This document shows, piece after piece, positions 33,770 through 45,262 of a stretch of 64,000 nucleotides of DNA. Origin of the DNA: Triparma columacea (lineage: Eukaryota > Sar > Bolidophyceae > Parmales > Triparmaceae); the NCBI GenBank assembly GCA_030267965.1, contig BRYA01000245.1, forward strand, positions 1-64,000, given 5' to 3'. The notes under the pieces are model-generated. The model saw only the letters and a list, made by a program, of their open reading frames with translations, was not told where the DNA came from and made no database searches. Position numbers and translations under genes: made by a program. Each line of letters starts with the position of its first letter. Position 1 is the stretch's first letter.

Positions 33770-36700
33770 ATGATGTCAAACGACGAACTAACGATCGAAG
33801 GCGAGGACTCCAGCGCCAATCTTCTCGCCGTTATAAGGGCGAAGGATGACACGATAGCGGAGCTCAAGCGAAAGCTTGAAAGCCTGGCAAGCCTAGGGGC
33901 CTTCACCATCAACGACTCCGCCGAGGCAAGTGAACTTTCCGCCAATGCTGAAGCCGCCGAAGCAGCGACTGCCAAAGCTGAAACCGCCAAAGCAGCGACT
34001 GCCAAGGATGCGACCTTCGAAGCTGCTAAGGAGTCTACTGAAGCGAACCACAAGTCCGACGAAGCCTCCCATGCCTCTACACCCCATGTCAACGAGCTGA
34101 GTGACGGGAAAAGTTCCGCATCCTCATTCGAGGAGAAAGCAAAAGTTGCTCATGCTAAGCTGGAGGAGGCGGCGGCATCTATGACATTTAAGAAGGAGAT
34201 GGGTAAATATAACCAGGTGAGGACATTTAATAGTCAGAATAAGCCGCCTGCCATCGCTTCCTTCCTCCGCTTCATTTCTACGCCACTACTTCATCCTTCG
34301 GAACTTCCACCCCCTCGACCCTTCCTCCATTTGCCTACTCCGCTTCATTTCTGCGCCACTACTTCACCTTCTGAACTTCCACCCCCTCGCCCCCCCCCTC
34401 CCCCACCACCTCAATACTAACACCGCGCATTTTTCTCCTCCGTTGCCTTTCACCCTCACATTGCAGGTGCATAGCAATCTGACCAAAGCCCTGTATGACA
34501 GAGGGTCCAAAGAGGGACTTGTCAACTTCTCTGCAGATGTGAATATCAAGAGAGTTGAGCTTGCAGATGTCTTCCACGACACTCCCGAGAAAGTCCTGGA
34601 GAGCCTCCTTTCTGAGACCAAAGTTGGCAACCTCCGAAAGCACGTTGTCTACCAATACAGCAACAGCAAGTTAGTCTACTGGCAACACATATTGGAGAGA
34701 GGATATAAGGTTGTGGACTACCTCCTCGAGATAAAAATCCCCCCTTCAAGTGCTCAAGCCCCCCCCCCATACACAATGATTATTAATTCTATCAACGAGA
34801 ATGAAATCAAGTTAAATCTTCCACCACTGTCACTTGAAAGACTGGAGGAAGCCATGGGGAATGTCTCGAACCGCAACGATACTACAAGAGCTTCAATCTA
34901 CGGTGAGATAAGAATCAGCAACTTTACATATGGACAAGCAGCCGTGTCGTTCGGAGGAGCTTTGGAGGAAGAGGAGGAGGAAGAGTCTGAAGGGGAGTCA
35001 AGCAGTAACTTGCAAACTGGGGGCATAATGAATATGAGGACAAATAGCAAATTCAAGAGAAAAGTAAAGGCTGTGAACAGGAGGCTGACCAAGAAATGGC
35101 TAGTTTATGAATCCTTCAAGGAGATTTTTGATGGTGCAAAGAAGGTGAGAGAAGTTTTAAGGAAAGACAAGGAGCAAAGAGCTGCGAAAGACAGAGATGA
35201 TCCAAATCTTTCTTTATCACATAAAATGCATACTCCACTGACCTACCCACCACTCACCACTTGTTGCAGCACCTTGACCAGCCAGACGCTATTGATGAAA
35301 GGATGAGGAAGCATTTTGTTGAAGCTGAGATGCCAACCGCCCCTCCCCTTACTCCACAGGAGGAAGCAATGTTGGAGGGACAAAGTGCGCTAGTCGAAAA
35401 AACAAAACATGCAAAAAGGCAGAAGGAAACTCTCAAGCAGGATGTGGAGACGTTAATCTATGTAGATGAGAAGACACATTCAGTTTTTGGACTTTCAAGG
35501 TGCATGGTAGACACATCATGTGCAGAAGTTCTTGCAGAACTGTTCTTTGGACATTTCTACTCCTCCTCAAGAAGTCACAAGAGAAACAACGGGAACCTTC
35601 CAAGGAAGTTGTTTGACAGAATTGATGGCACAAGGTCGCAGCAGTATGTAGCTGGTAAGAAGCTTTTGGGCCCCTACGATCCTAGGCTTTTCAGTGGATG
35701 GCGCTGCTGGAAGGAGATGACACTTACAAATGGAAGGACCGCCTATCTGCTAGGATTTGTGCCCATGAAGGAGTATGTAGGGACAATCCGCAGAGTGAGA
35801 CTCGACATCAAGTGCAAAAAGGCTGAGACAACGGGACTCTTTATCATTACCGAAATAGCCCCAATGGTCTGTTCAGTCTTTCGGGTCCAGAATGTTGATC
35901 TGAAACTTAACAATATCCCAACAGCAGTTCTGATCATGTTTGCAAAATCAAACCTGAAGCTGATGAATAAAATCGAGGAAAAATACATGAGAAACGGGAA
36001 GATTGTTGACGCAGAGGTTAGGGAGGCACTCATCAAGAGGATGAAAAACGGCATTAAGCTCGAGCTAGACCAGAGGGAAATCTTCAGAGACCTTGAGGAA
36101 TACTTTAGTGCGAGAGAAGAGGGGTGGCAATACCTCAAGTCACCTTTCAGGGGAACGAAAATGGAGATTAACTTTCTCCAGCAGAAAAGGTGTGTAAGAA
36201 GCGTTGCCATTGGAAGGGCTACAGGAGAGGCAGATTGCTCTGCAGAGGAAGCTGTTGCTTGGTACGTTGACTTCTGCAGTAGGGAGAGAATGTCTATTCA
36301 TCGTGAAGAAGGTCACCCCGCAAGGCTTGAGATTGTGAAGGGCAACGACAGGGTCAACGAAAGGGTTTTCGCTATGATCAAGAAAACCCCTTTTCCAATC
36401 TCCAACAGAGAGTTTGTGACAAAATTTTGTTGGAGGCATGAGGATGATGGCAGCATCAATGTTTGCTGGACCCCTGTAAACGACATCGTTGATTATGGAT
36501 ACAGAGCAAACACGGTGAGGGGAACAACAAGAGGGTACTTCCATGCTGAAAACATTCCTTCAAACACTGGAGATATACCCAGGTGCAGGATAAAAATGAA
36601 GCAGCAAATTGATGGAGGCGGCTACGTGCCAGTGAGAATTATTAACAACCAGATTCCTTACGGCCTGTCTGTCATAAATGAACTTGCTGAAACATTTAAT

Positions 36701-39700
36701 AAGGATGCTGATTTAGATAGAGAGGAAGTGGAAACTCTTTCCAAGATCATGAAGAATATGAAGCAAAGTAATACTGAGGATGAGGAGAAATTATGCTCCG
36801 AGGGACTGAAGTTCTATAACAAGTGCAAACTAAGCAAGCGCTTCCAGGAAATAACCTGTGCTGATCCTCTAATCAAAATGAAAGCAGTGCACCTTGATGG
36901 AGAAAGTCTCGTCACAGGGGTTGCCACAACAGTGATCGATGCAAGCCCTGAAGATGCTGCTTCAGATCTCTACCAGAGCCTTTACAGCCGAGCATTTCAA
37001 CGCTCAGCCAAGAGCTATGGGATACTTGACTTGGAAGTGAAACACACAAACCCGCACTCTCTCTACTACCTCACAACCAGAGATCTGGGGGTACCAGGCT
37101 TAGCCCCAAGAGAGTTTCGAACTAGAGTAATCTGGACCAGGTTCAAAGAAGGACGCATATTCCTCACTATTGTGTCCACGCAAGATCTTGATAAGGAGAT
37201 TGCTTTGAAAAAAACGTCTGTCATAGGAAATACCATAAGCACTTGGTGTTTTGATCCAGTGGAGGACCTTCATGGGATACCACAAACTACTGTGACTTTC
37301 ACATCGCATGTCGACATTAAAATTGCGGTCCCCTCAATTGTGATGAACAGGCTCACTCGTAATTTTGGGGGCCAACTTTCTGACCTGCGTAAGAAGCTTG
37401 ACAGGAGCTTGGAGGTGGACACCATCAAGAGGAATAACTTTGTGGAGAAGATAAAAAGGGCTACTCATGAAGTTACAGAAGAGGAGGTGGACAAATTCAA
37501 GAAGAAGATGAAGGACGTTCCTGGGGCCAAGCTTTTTGGAGACTCAATAGCCCAGACCTGGATAAAGGCTGAAAGAGGAGGAAAAGGGTGGGGCAAGTCT
37601 CAAATTACCGTGAAAGCGAGTGTTGAGGAGGTTGCTGCTTTCTTTTGGCAGGTCGATTCGAGAACGACGGTTTTTACAAAGGACGTGAACGCATTTGAAA
37701 AGATTGTGTGGGCAAAAGAAAAGATTGAGAGCAGATACAACGCTATGGAACGCTTCTACACCTACAGGATGAAGATGTTGAGAACTGGTAAAGGTACCAT
37801 ATTCATCTTTAGAGAGCCTGCAAAAGGCGAGAGTAACACTTTGCTCTCAAAGAATTCCAACGCCTCAGGTAAGTTAGATAAGAATATTTGACGCTAGCCT
37901 CATAAGCCTTACTCATTTGCCTTCCCTAACCCACTTCACACGTCACAGAGTTTACTTCTTTTAGATTTCGCAGGAGGGGAGAAAATACTACAAGGGTTGA
38001 GATGGCAACAACCCTAGAACTTGGAGCGAACGTGAGCAAAAATGCAACAAAGTTGACTTTGAGAGATCATCTTGCACAAACCTCGAAAGCTGGCTCCTAT
38101 TTCATCAACTTGGTTCCTTCCGATGAAGTATTATCTCATGAGGGCAAAATCATCGGCGATGGCATTATGCACCGTTTGTCCAATCACGACAAAATCAGGG
38201 AGACGAAGAATGACATCATTGAGAAGTTCATCTTAGAAAATAGGGCAGTTGGAGAGCTTACGAAGAAGTATCTCTTCATAAAACCTTTGTTATTTGCGGT
38301 CGTGAGAAATAGGCTAAACCCGGCAGCAAGGGTAAGAGGGAAGGCAGAGGTTCTGGAGGAGATGGAAGGCACAAAGATTGGGAAGAGCTTAGCAATTAGT
38401 TTAGCTACCACCCTGACAGCAAAACACGGAGTTGACGACTGGATCCATCAATTTCCTGCACTGAAAGAGGTTGAAACAAATTTTATTTGGTTCAGACCTA
38501 TGCTTGAGGCCATTTGTCTTGGTCTTCTTGGGGAAGTTAGTTGGGGGGTTAAAATGAGGGTTTGCACTGGCGCGTTAACCAGTATGGTGGATCTTCTCAC
38601 TGATGTTTATGTCACCTACACTTTCTACCACGCAGAAGGAAAGAGGGCTACTTTAAGGCCTCATTCGCAAGCCTTCTTGTCTCCTTGCTTCTTCAACTAT
38701 TTGTTGTCATCCTTCAGAACAAAAACATAGGATTAAAGAAGGTCATAAAAGAGTCCATTCCTGTGTTGATTGGATGCAAACCTGCAATTGATGCTTACAG
38801 GGTTTCCACTGGTGGGAAGGAAGAAGTTGGTCACGTAGTAGATGTGCAAATGGAAATCACGATTTTGAAAGCCATTGAAATGTTGTCAGAGGCCATACCA
38901 GGAGTCATCATCCAAATGATGTCAATCTTAAACACTCAGGAGACTGGTACTGGTGTGTGGATCTCAATAATAGTCTCTGCCCTTTCAACAGGTTTCATTT
39001 CCGCAACAATGAGTTATGATTGGGACACAAACCCAACAAAGAGAGAGAATATGCCAAGCTTCTACGGTTATATACCAGCTGAAGCGAGCAAGAGGTCTAT
39101 CGTTTTTATGGCACTGATTTGCGTCTCTGCTGGGAACCTTCTCATAAGGTGTTTCACGATTGTGATGTTGAGTGTCTCCAAGGTGAATTATGCCTTTACT
39201 TATATAGGTGTGGATCTAGCGATATTTTTGCTTATAAAGGTATTGCAAGGTGACTTTCTTTACCATATACCTATTGGAGGCAAAATCGAGTATGTAGTGA
39301 GCCTTCTTTGCAGATGTATTGGAAAGATTGTCAATGACTTTACCACAATTGTTCAGCTCAGACACCCTGGAGAGATTGGAGGTCTACATTGGACTTTTGG
39401 CTTGTTCCTCACATTTGCAAGCCTTCCCATGTCAATTTTGATTTATGATGTCTCTGGTAAGGACAAACTATTGAACCTTGCCTGGTCCTTCGCTAAAATT
39501 GTTTTACCCATGAGTTTGTTCTCATTCTTCATCTTCTTCATAACAATTGATAAAAGGTACTGGGAAACGTTTTTGAGCAGGCTGCGAAGCAAAGACATGT
39601 GCGATATTCAATTCAAGCAAGCAGAAACTGACGAGACAAAAGCATTGGCCGTCTTTACTGCCTCAACTTCACAATGGAAAGCATTTGAAGAAGACGTTAA

Positions 39701-40124
39701 GGCTTGGGTAGAAATAAACTGGTACAAGTGGGAGAGAGAAAAACCAAAATGGCTCACTGAGGCCATGAAGAGTAGAATACCTCTCGAGTTTATTCCAGAA
39801 GGTGGGAGTTCATCTCAAAGCACTGACTTCACAAGAGGGAAGTCCCCCAAGTCAAAAAGTAGGTTTGATGAAAGGATTGCACCTCTTTTGGAAATGATAA
39901 AGTTTTCTGACAAGGAACAACTTGAAGACGACAATTTTCCAGAATCACCACCAAACACAACAAATACTGATCAAAATGTTACTCTCCATTCTAAAATTCA
40001 AGCATTCAGAAATGGTCCCAAAATTACCCCAACCATTGGGTTTCTAGATGAAAACAGGGTAGATGACTCTTCAGAATTGGAACAAGAATCAGAGAGTTGG
40101 TCAAGTTCTTCCGAAGGGGGTTAG
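33770..40124 (+). CDS. START-domain / XK-related-like membrane protein 2, frameshifted
   Basis: Exons 33770-34216, 34467-35144, 35270-37868 and 37949-40124. All introns have GTGAG or GTAAG donors and consistent phases. The last exon needs one extra base near 38644-38647 to stay in frame; with it the product would be about 1,966 residues. The N-terminus has an Ala/Glu-rich coiled segment with repeated (K)AA(T)AK(A/D) units. START-like domains follow (HLDGESLVTGVATTVIDAS, WCFDPVEDLHGIPQTTVTF), then one polytopic module (SMVDLLTDVYVTYTF ... IEMLSEAIPGVIIQMM), homologous to both modules in the gene at 957-7595. Compared with that paralogue it has one membrane module rather than two. It ends 63 bases from the convergent DIS3 gene. 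Either a pseudogene in the making or a sequence error; the rest of the frame is well preserved. Confidence 0.75.
38644..38647 (+). other. Apparent 1-base deletion (frameshift) in START/XK-like gene 2
   Basis: Reading from upstream the frame runs TDVYVTYTFYHAEGK and then leaves homology. The next frame takes over as GYFKASFASLL..., which aligns with GYFKASLASLA of the paralogue on the minus strand at about 4.15 kb. One additional base in the AGGG run at 38644-38647 joins the two. The upstream frame would otherwise end at 38730 with about 30 unrelated residues. Confidence 0.85.
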
Positions 40125-40187
40125 GTTGCGAAGAGTAGTGTATATTAAGATGTTGTTTGCTACAAAACCCATGAAGCTTTGTTGCCC

Positions 40188-43100
40188 TTACTTTTTCTTT
40201 TTCGCCATCCCTTCCCCCTTGTCCCCCTTGTCTCCCTTCCTCTTCCCCCCCTTCTTCCCTCCTTCCCCCCCTCCTCCTGGTGTTACCATTTCGACCTTAA
40301 GCCTCCTGATCCCTTCCTTGTTCTCGACTCCCACGTCAACCTTGACCTTATCAAAAACCTTAACTTTCCCCCCCTCCCCCAACTCCGCCTCGTGCGGGCC
40401 GCTCATCTTCCCCTTTACCTTGACCCCATGTTCGATCCCGAACTCGTCCACCATAACCTTGACCTTAACCTCCCCCTCCCCCCCCTCCCTTACGTCCGTT
40501 ACGTGTGCGTCCAGCCCCGCCTTCGGGTTGCTCTCAAAGTACGCAAGGCTGAAGAGACCGACGCTACCCCTACCAGCCATCTGTGCGGCCCTGTGACGTC
40601 GGTTGGAGTTATCGCAGAACCCGCTCACAGCCTCCGTGCTCGCTAGCGTCCCCGGGAGGCCGCTGTACTCGATGCTAGCGGCCAGGGCCCTGTGTAGGAG
40701 GAGGTCCGGGTACCTCCGAATGGGGCTGGTGAAGTGGCTGTAGACGGGGGCGGCGAGGCCGAAGTGCCTCCACTCCCTGGTACCCATTGTGCCGCTGCAG
40801 AAGTACTGCGCGGGCCTCATGGAGCGGGTGCTTAAGATCCGGAGGATCTTGTTCACCATTGGGTCAGAAGGGTCCTCGGCGGCGTCGAGAGAGTCTGCGA
40901 GGGTCTTGTTGGTGGTCGGGTCGATCTTGAGTCCCCTGGTCTTCGCTTTGTCGATGAGCTCCTCGAAAGCCTCCTTCTCCGGGCTCGGGTGCCTCCTCAG
41001 CACCGTGAGCGTCGGGTAGCTCCTCAGCACCCTCTTGGCCACAGCCACGTTAGCGAAGAGCATCATCTCCTCGACCATGGAGTTGGTGTTAAAGGTCTTG
41101 TACCTCCCCACGTCGGTCGGGTTCACGTGGCTGTCGTCGAGCTTGAACTTCACCTCCACGCTGCCGAGGGTAAGGGCCCCGGCGGCGATGCGACGGTCCT
41201 TGAGGATACGAGACATTTTCATTATCCTCCTAAGCCCGCACGCGACTGTGCAGGGGTGGGGTGGGTGGGGTAGGTGGGTGGGGGGGGGGGGGGGGGGNNN
41301 NNNNNNNNNNNNNNNNNNNNNNNNNNNNNNNNNATGTTCCTTTAAACCCTTGTATCGTTCCCAAAAAGGCATCCAAATGTCTTCCCCTCCCCCCCCCTTT
41401 AATTCCCCTCTCACCTTCACTTTGATCCTTCTCATCGTCAATCATATTCTGCGCCTGTTCGTACGTAAGCGCAGCCCTACTCCTAATAACGGATTTCCTA
41501 AAGTCCATCCCCACCACCTCCCCTTCCTCCGTAACCTTTGCCACAACGCTGAACGCGTACCTATCAACCCCCCCCCTTAAGCTGCATAAATCCGTCGTCA
41601 ATAACTTCGGAAGCATATCCAACCGCCTATTAACAAGGTAAGTACTCGTGCTCCTAACGCTAGCCTCCTCGTCCATTTTACTCCCTGCCTTAACGTAATG
41701 TCCGACGTCCGCAATGTGGACACCTACCTCCCACGTACCGTCGGATAGTACTCTGCAGGATAGCGCGTCGTCAATATCCTGACATCCCGGTGGGTCTACA
41801 CTGCAGACAACGTGTGTACGGTAGTCTAGTCTCTTGTCACCGGAGACCTTGGTTATCTTGTAACCTTCACCGTCCTCTGGTAGTTCAGACATGACCTCAG
41901 CGCTGAATTCCTCATGTCTAATCCCGAACGTGCTAAGCAGTGCTTGCGTTTCAGTTTCGATCTCCCCAATCTTCCCGATAACGCCCTTGATCCTCCCGAC
42001 TGGTAGTCTGCTGTACCGACCCCATTTCTCTATACTTGCTACTACCCTCATACCCTTCACTTCATCACCACCATCACGAACTAACACGTAACCAGTCCCT
42101 TTGTCCGCGGCTTTGAATACCTTTACCTTACCCTTGATTTCGTTCTCTATCCGAACCCTAGTGTCCTCCTCAGTCTCGGCTGAACCCTCGTATAAAACGT
42201 GACCTACTACACCGGAGTATGTGAAACTTCGGGCCTTGGTTACTTGGACTATATCAGCGAGGACGCCGGGGAGGATACCGGTTATGGGATCGGAGAGGGT
42301 TTCGGAGGATACTATTCCACCGACGTTCTAAGGGGGGGAATGAGAGAAGAGAGAGAGAGAAGTTACGGAAACGAAGAGTCTGTGAGTATTTTTTTTTCCC
42401 CTTGAAAGCCGTAAAAGTAAACGTTCCCGTCCCCCCCCCTTTTTTCCTCCCAGATGTACCCTTGTTAAAAACTCACCTCGTCTTCCTCCTTCCCTTCCTT
42501 ACCCCTTTCCACCTCTTCCTCCTCTTCTCCATTTCTAATAACGACCCTAACCCAGTCTCCGTTAATATTCCTATTCCCATTCCCCACAACAATCCTAACT
42601 TTCCTTTCCTCCCCATCTTCCCCTTTCCTTCTAACGTCTACATATCCTTTCTCGAACCCATATTGAAATGAGGAGGAGGAGGATGGAGGAACGTCAGGGG
42701 AGTATCGGAATACACCGTAACACCAATCGTTATTACCACCTCCTGTCTCTACGTTTCCCTCCTCGTCCTCACCGGGTGAGGTATGTTTTGGGAAGAATGG
42801 TTTTGAGTCCTTAGATGTTAACTCCTCTTTAGTAGGTAGTATAGATTTAACTATTTCAGGTACCTCCTCCATAACCTTCCTCAAGTATTCTGAGGTTCTT
42901 TTTTTACTTGTAATTACATTATCAGGGGAGGAGGTGGAAGAGGTTGAGGTAGGAGAGGGAGGGAAGTATATACCAACATACCCTGTTTTACAGTATGTTG
43001 AAATACGTGATGAGTCCCATTTTGAGACTGTTTATTATAAGGGTGATTAGGGGAGCGCGTGGATGTGAGAGAGGGTGTGTGTATATTTCAGGGTGTGGGG

Positions 43101-43669
43101 TGGTGGTGTTCGATATTGCATGGTTTCTGGTGTGTCTTTATATCTTCGATATGTAAAGCAACATATTTAATCTCTCTCACCTGTATCCCAGTTCATAATC
43201 ACGCACATCCTCTCCCTCCTCTCCCTCCTTTCCATACCCTCGTTATACCCCTTCACAAGCTCCACGAAATCCGTAGTCTCAACCCCCCCACTTGGGATTA
43301 CGTACGTCAGGTTACTCACAACCGGAGGTGAGGGGTAGGGTGATAGTGTGGACGTGGAGGTCGGGTCTAAAGTTGACGATACGGTGGAATCGAGGGACGT
43401 GGAGGGAGGCTCGGTTGAGGAGTTGGAGAACTCGGAGGCGGAGGTTATTAGGGTGTGAGGGAGGTAGTAGGAACACGCCGGGGTGTACGTCTGGGAGGGG
43501 AGAAGGGGTAAGTGGGGGTGTAATTATATGCATCTTATCTTAGCACGTCTAGTCTTTGACACGTCCACCTCCTCTACTATATACACATCTATCTACTCAC
43601 CTCCTTTAATTGCTTTGATATTAGTGGTCTCCTCATGGGGTGAGGGTTGAAGGTTTGCGTGATGTTCAT
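40188..43669 (-). CDS. DIS3: DIS3/Rrp44-type exosome 3'-5' exoribonuclease
   Basis: Minus-strand exons 43669-43601 (tentative), 43490-43181, 43027-42477, 42327-41415 and 41245-40188, phases consistent, about 966 residues. The catalytic RNB domain is unmistakable: VCSVDPPGCQDIDDALSC carries the metal-binding aspartates, followed by WEVGVHIADVGHYVK, STYLVNRRLDMLPKLL, SVIRSRAALTYEQAQ, HFTSPIRRYPDLLLHRALA and an S1-like C-terminus with a Lys-rich tail. Upstream cold-shock-like regions fit CSD1/CSD2 of Rrp44. The PIN endonuclease domain expected at the N-terminus is hard to recognise; only GVETTDFVELVKGY resembles its end. The exosome degrades and processes RNA, including rRNA precursors, in nucleus and cytoplasm. 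The assembly gap lies in the intron 41246-41414. Divergent partner: UTP20. Confidence 0.85.
41281..41333. other. Poly-G run and assembly gap (36 N)
   Basis: Seventeen G residues are followed by N at 41298-41333. The gap lies inside the DIS3 intron 41246-41414, so it does not damage coding sequence, but the true intron length is unknown. The coding strand here is C-rich, so the run forms the pyrimidine tract before the acceptor. Confidence 0.98.
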
Positions 43670-45262
43670 ATTGTCTTTCTTTCTCTTTCAATCCTGGGGT
43701 GTTAGTGGGGTGTGAATGCGGGGTGTGAATGGGGTGTGAATGTTTGTAAACATAGTACAAAAGTATGAACGTGTATATCTAAGTGAATCTGTAAGTATCC
43801 GTGTGCATCTAACCCTCGTCCCCAAGCCCTTGTCCAAGGCTTGCTTCCTGAGCCCATTTTGTCCTGAAGGCAGCACATAAGCAATGTGCATACAAGCGGT
43901 GGACAACATACACGGCACGGCAACACGAGGGTAACACGCAACGCAACAATTAGCGCGAACAGCAAATGACTGATAAAGACAATACCACTTGGAACTGAGG
44001 GCACGGTGAAAAGACATTATAGGAGAATGGGTCGAATTGTGGATAATTATGAGGAGGGGAGAGCAGATTGTAACACAAGAAAGCGGGAATGATGAGTGTA
44101 TTGACGGTAAGGTGTGTATATAGTGTATTAATGAATGTCTTGTGTGTATTTGTCGAGAAAGGTGGATTGGAAGTGAGGAAATATTATGCCTAATTAACGT
44201 TTGAGGAGGTTAAAATGTAGTGTGTGTGACATGGATAGTACTTACTCAAATTAAAATGAATAATTAGCGTCAAATTATCACAAAATTGGGGATTAAAATG
44301 CCTGGAAGAGTTAGTGGTAGAGGTGAGGGACAGAATGAGGGAAGGGAGGGGAAGAGAGGAGGCAGTCTTTAAGGCTCTTTTTGTGTCTCTTTTGTGTCAC
44401 TTTATTTGACTGTTTTTATGACGCTGTTACGGCTCTTCTTTACGGCCCTTTTGGCGGCGCTACATATGTCCCTTTAACGTGTTTTTTTGTGTCTTTCTGA
44501 GCCTTTTAATGCCTTATTTATGGCTCTTTATGCGTTGAAAAGTCTCCCGTTCAGCATTTATTTAGTTCGTGTTGCGTTGTGTTGGGTTGGTTAGTTTTCT
44601 CTTTTAATCTGCATCGCTCTTTTCTCTCTTTTTCTCTCTTTTCTCCCCCCAATAATCCCATTTATTCCACCTCAAAATCTCCATCCAGCCAGAAATCACC
44701 TCAAGAATAATTATATATTTATAGCCTATTTACACGATATTTTAGATAAGGTATGATAATATCGATATAGTATGCAATTTTATGCATACTGTGTAGTAAA
44801 TATACGCTGTCTGTACGCTATATCTCAATATTAGCCAGTAACCTTTTTAGTGGGCGAGACCATCCAAGGGACATTTTAGTCAGATATGCATGTATATACA
44901 TATCTATATACACACACATACATACACACAAGCAATAACACCAGTGATGATTAGGCACCCTCTTTCGAACTTTAGTTTGAGAACAATATGCCTGGAATCG
45001 AACCTCCCTTCGGGGAATCCATATCAGAGGTGTGCTACTGCCTTTATGCTGTATATATGTATGTGCGTGTGTGTTGCATATCTGTGTGTGTTGCATATGC
45101 ATGCGTATCGCATCATTTATATCACATTCCTTATCTTAACTTCCCTCAATTCATTCAACTACTATTTCTACTTTCATCTCCTCAACCCCTCACCACCACT
45201 CACCCAACCTCACCCAACCCCTTCCCCACCGCCCTAAACAACAACAACAACAGCACCCGTAA
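43670..45262. promoter_or_regulatory. AT-rich divergent spacer between DIS3 and UTP20
   Basis: About 1.6 kb without a credible gene. It holds both promoters. The part at 44690-44830 is strongly A/T-rich with TATATATTTATAG, TATCGATATAG and TATGCATAC motifs. The 3' part near UTP20 (45125-45262) has CAACCTCACCC repeats and (CAA)n just before the start codon. A tRNA-like fragment at 44984-45060 (minus strand GGTTCGATTCC) lacks pairing arms and is not called. Part of the DIS3 N-terminus may lie here unrecognised. Confidence 0.45.

Noticed and set aside
43688..44017. Minus open frame of 109 codons upstream of DIS3
   Set aside because: No PIN-domain residues or other homology; the C-terminal part is a simple HTP repeat.
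44984..45060. tRNA-like fragment on the minus strand with GGTTCGATTCC and TAGCACACC
   Set aside because: The T arm has only two base pairs, no D arm or acceptor stem can be formed, and the A-box spacing is wrong.
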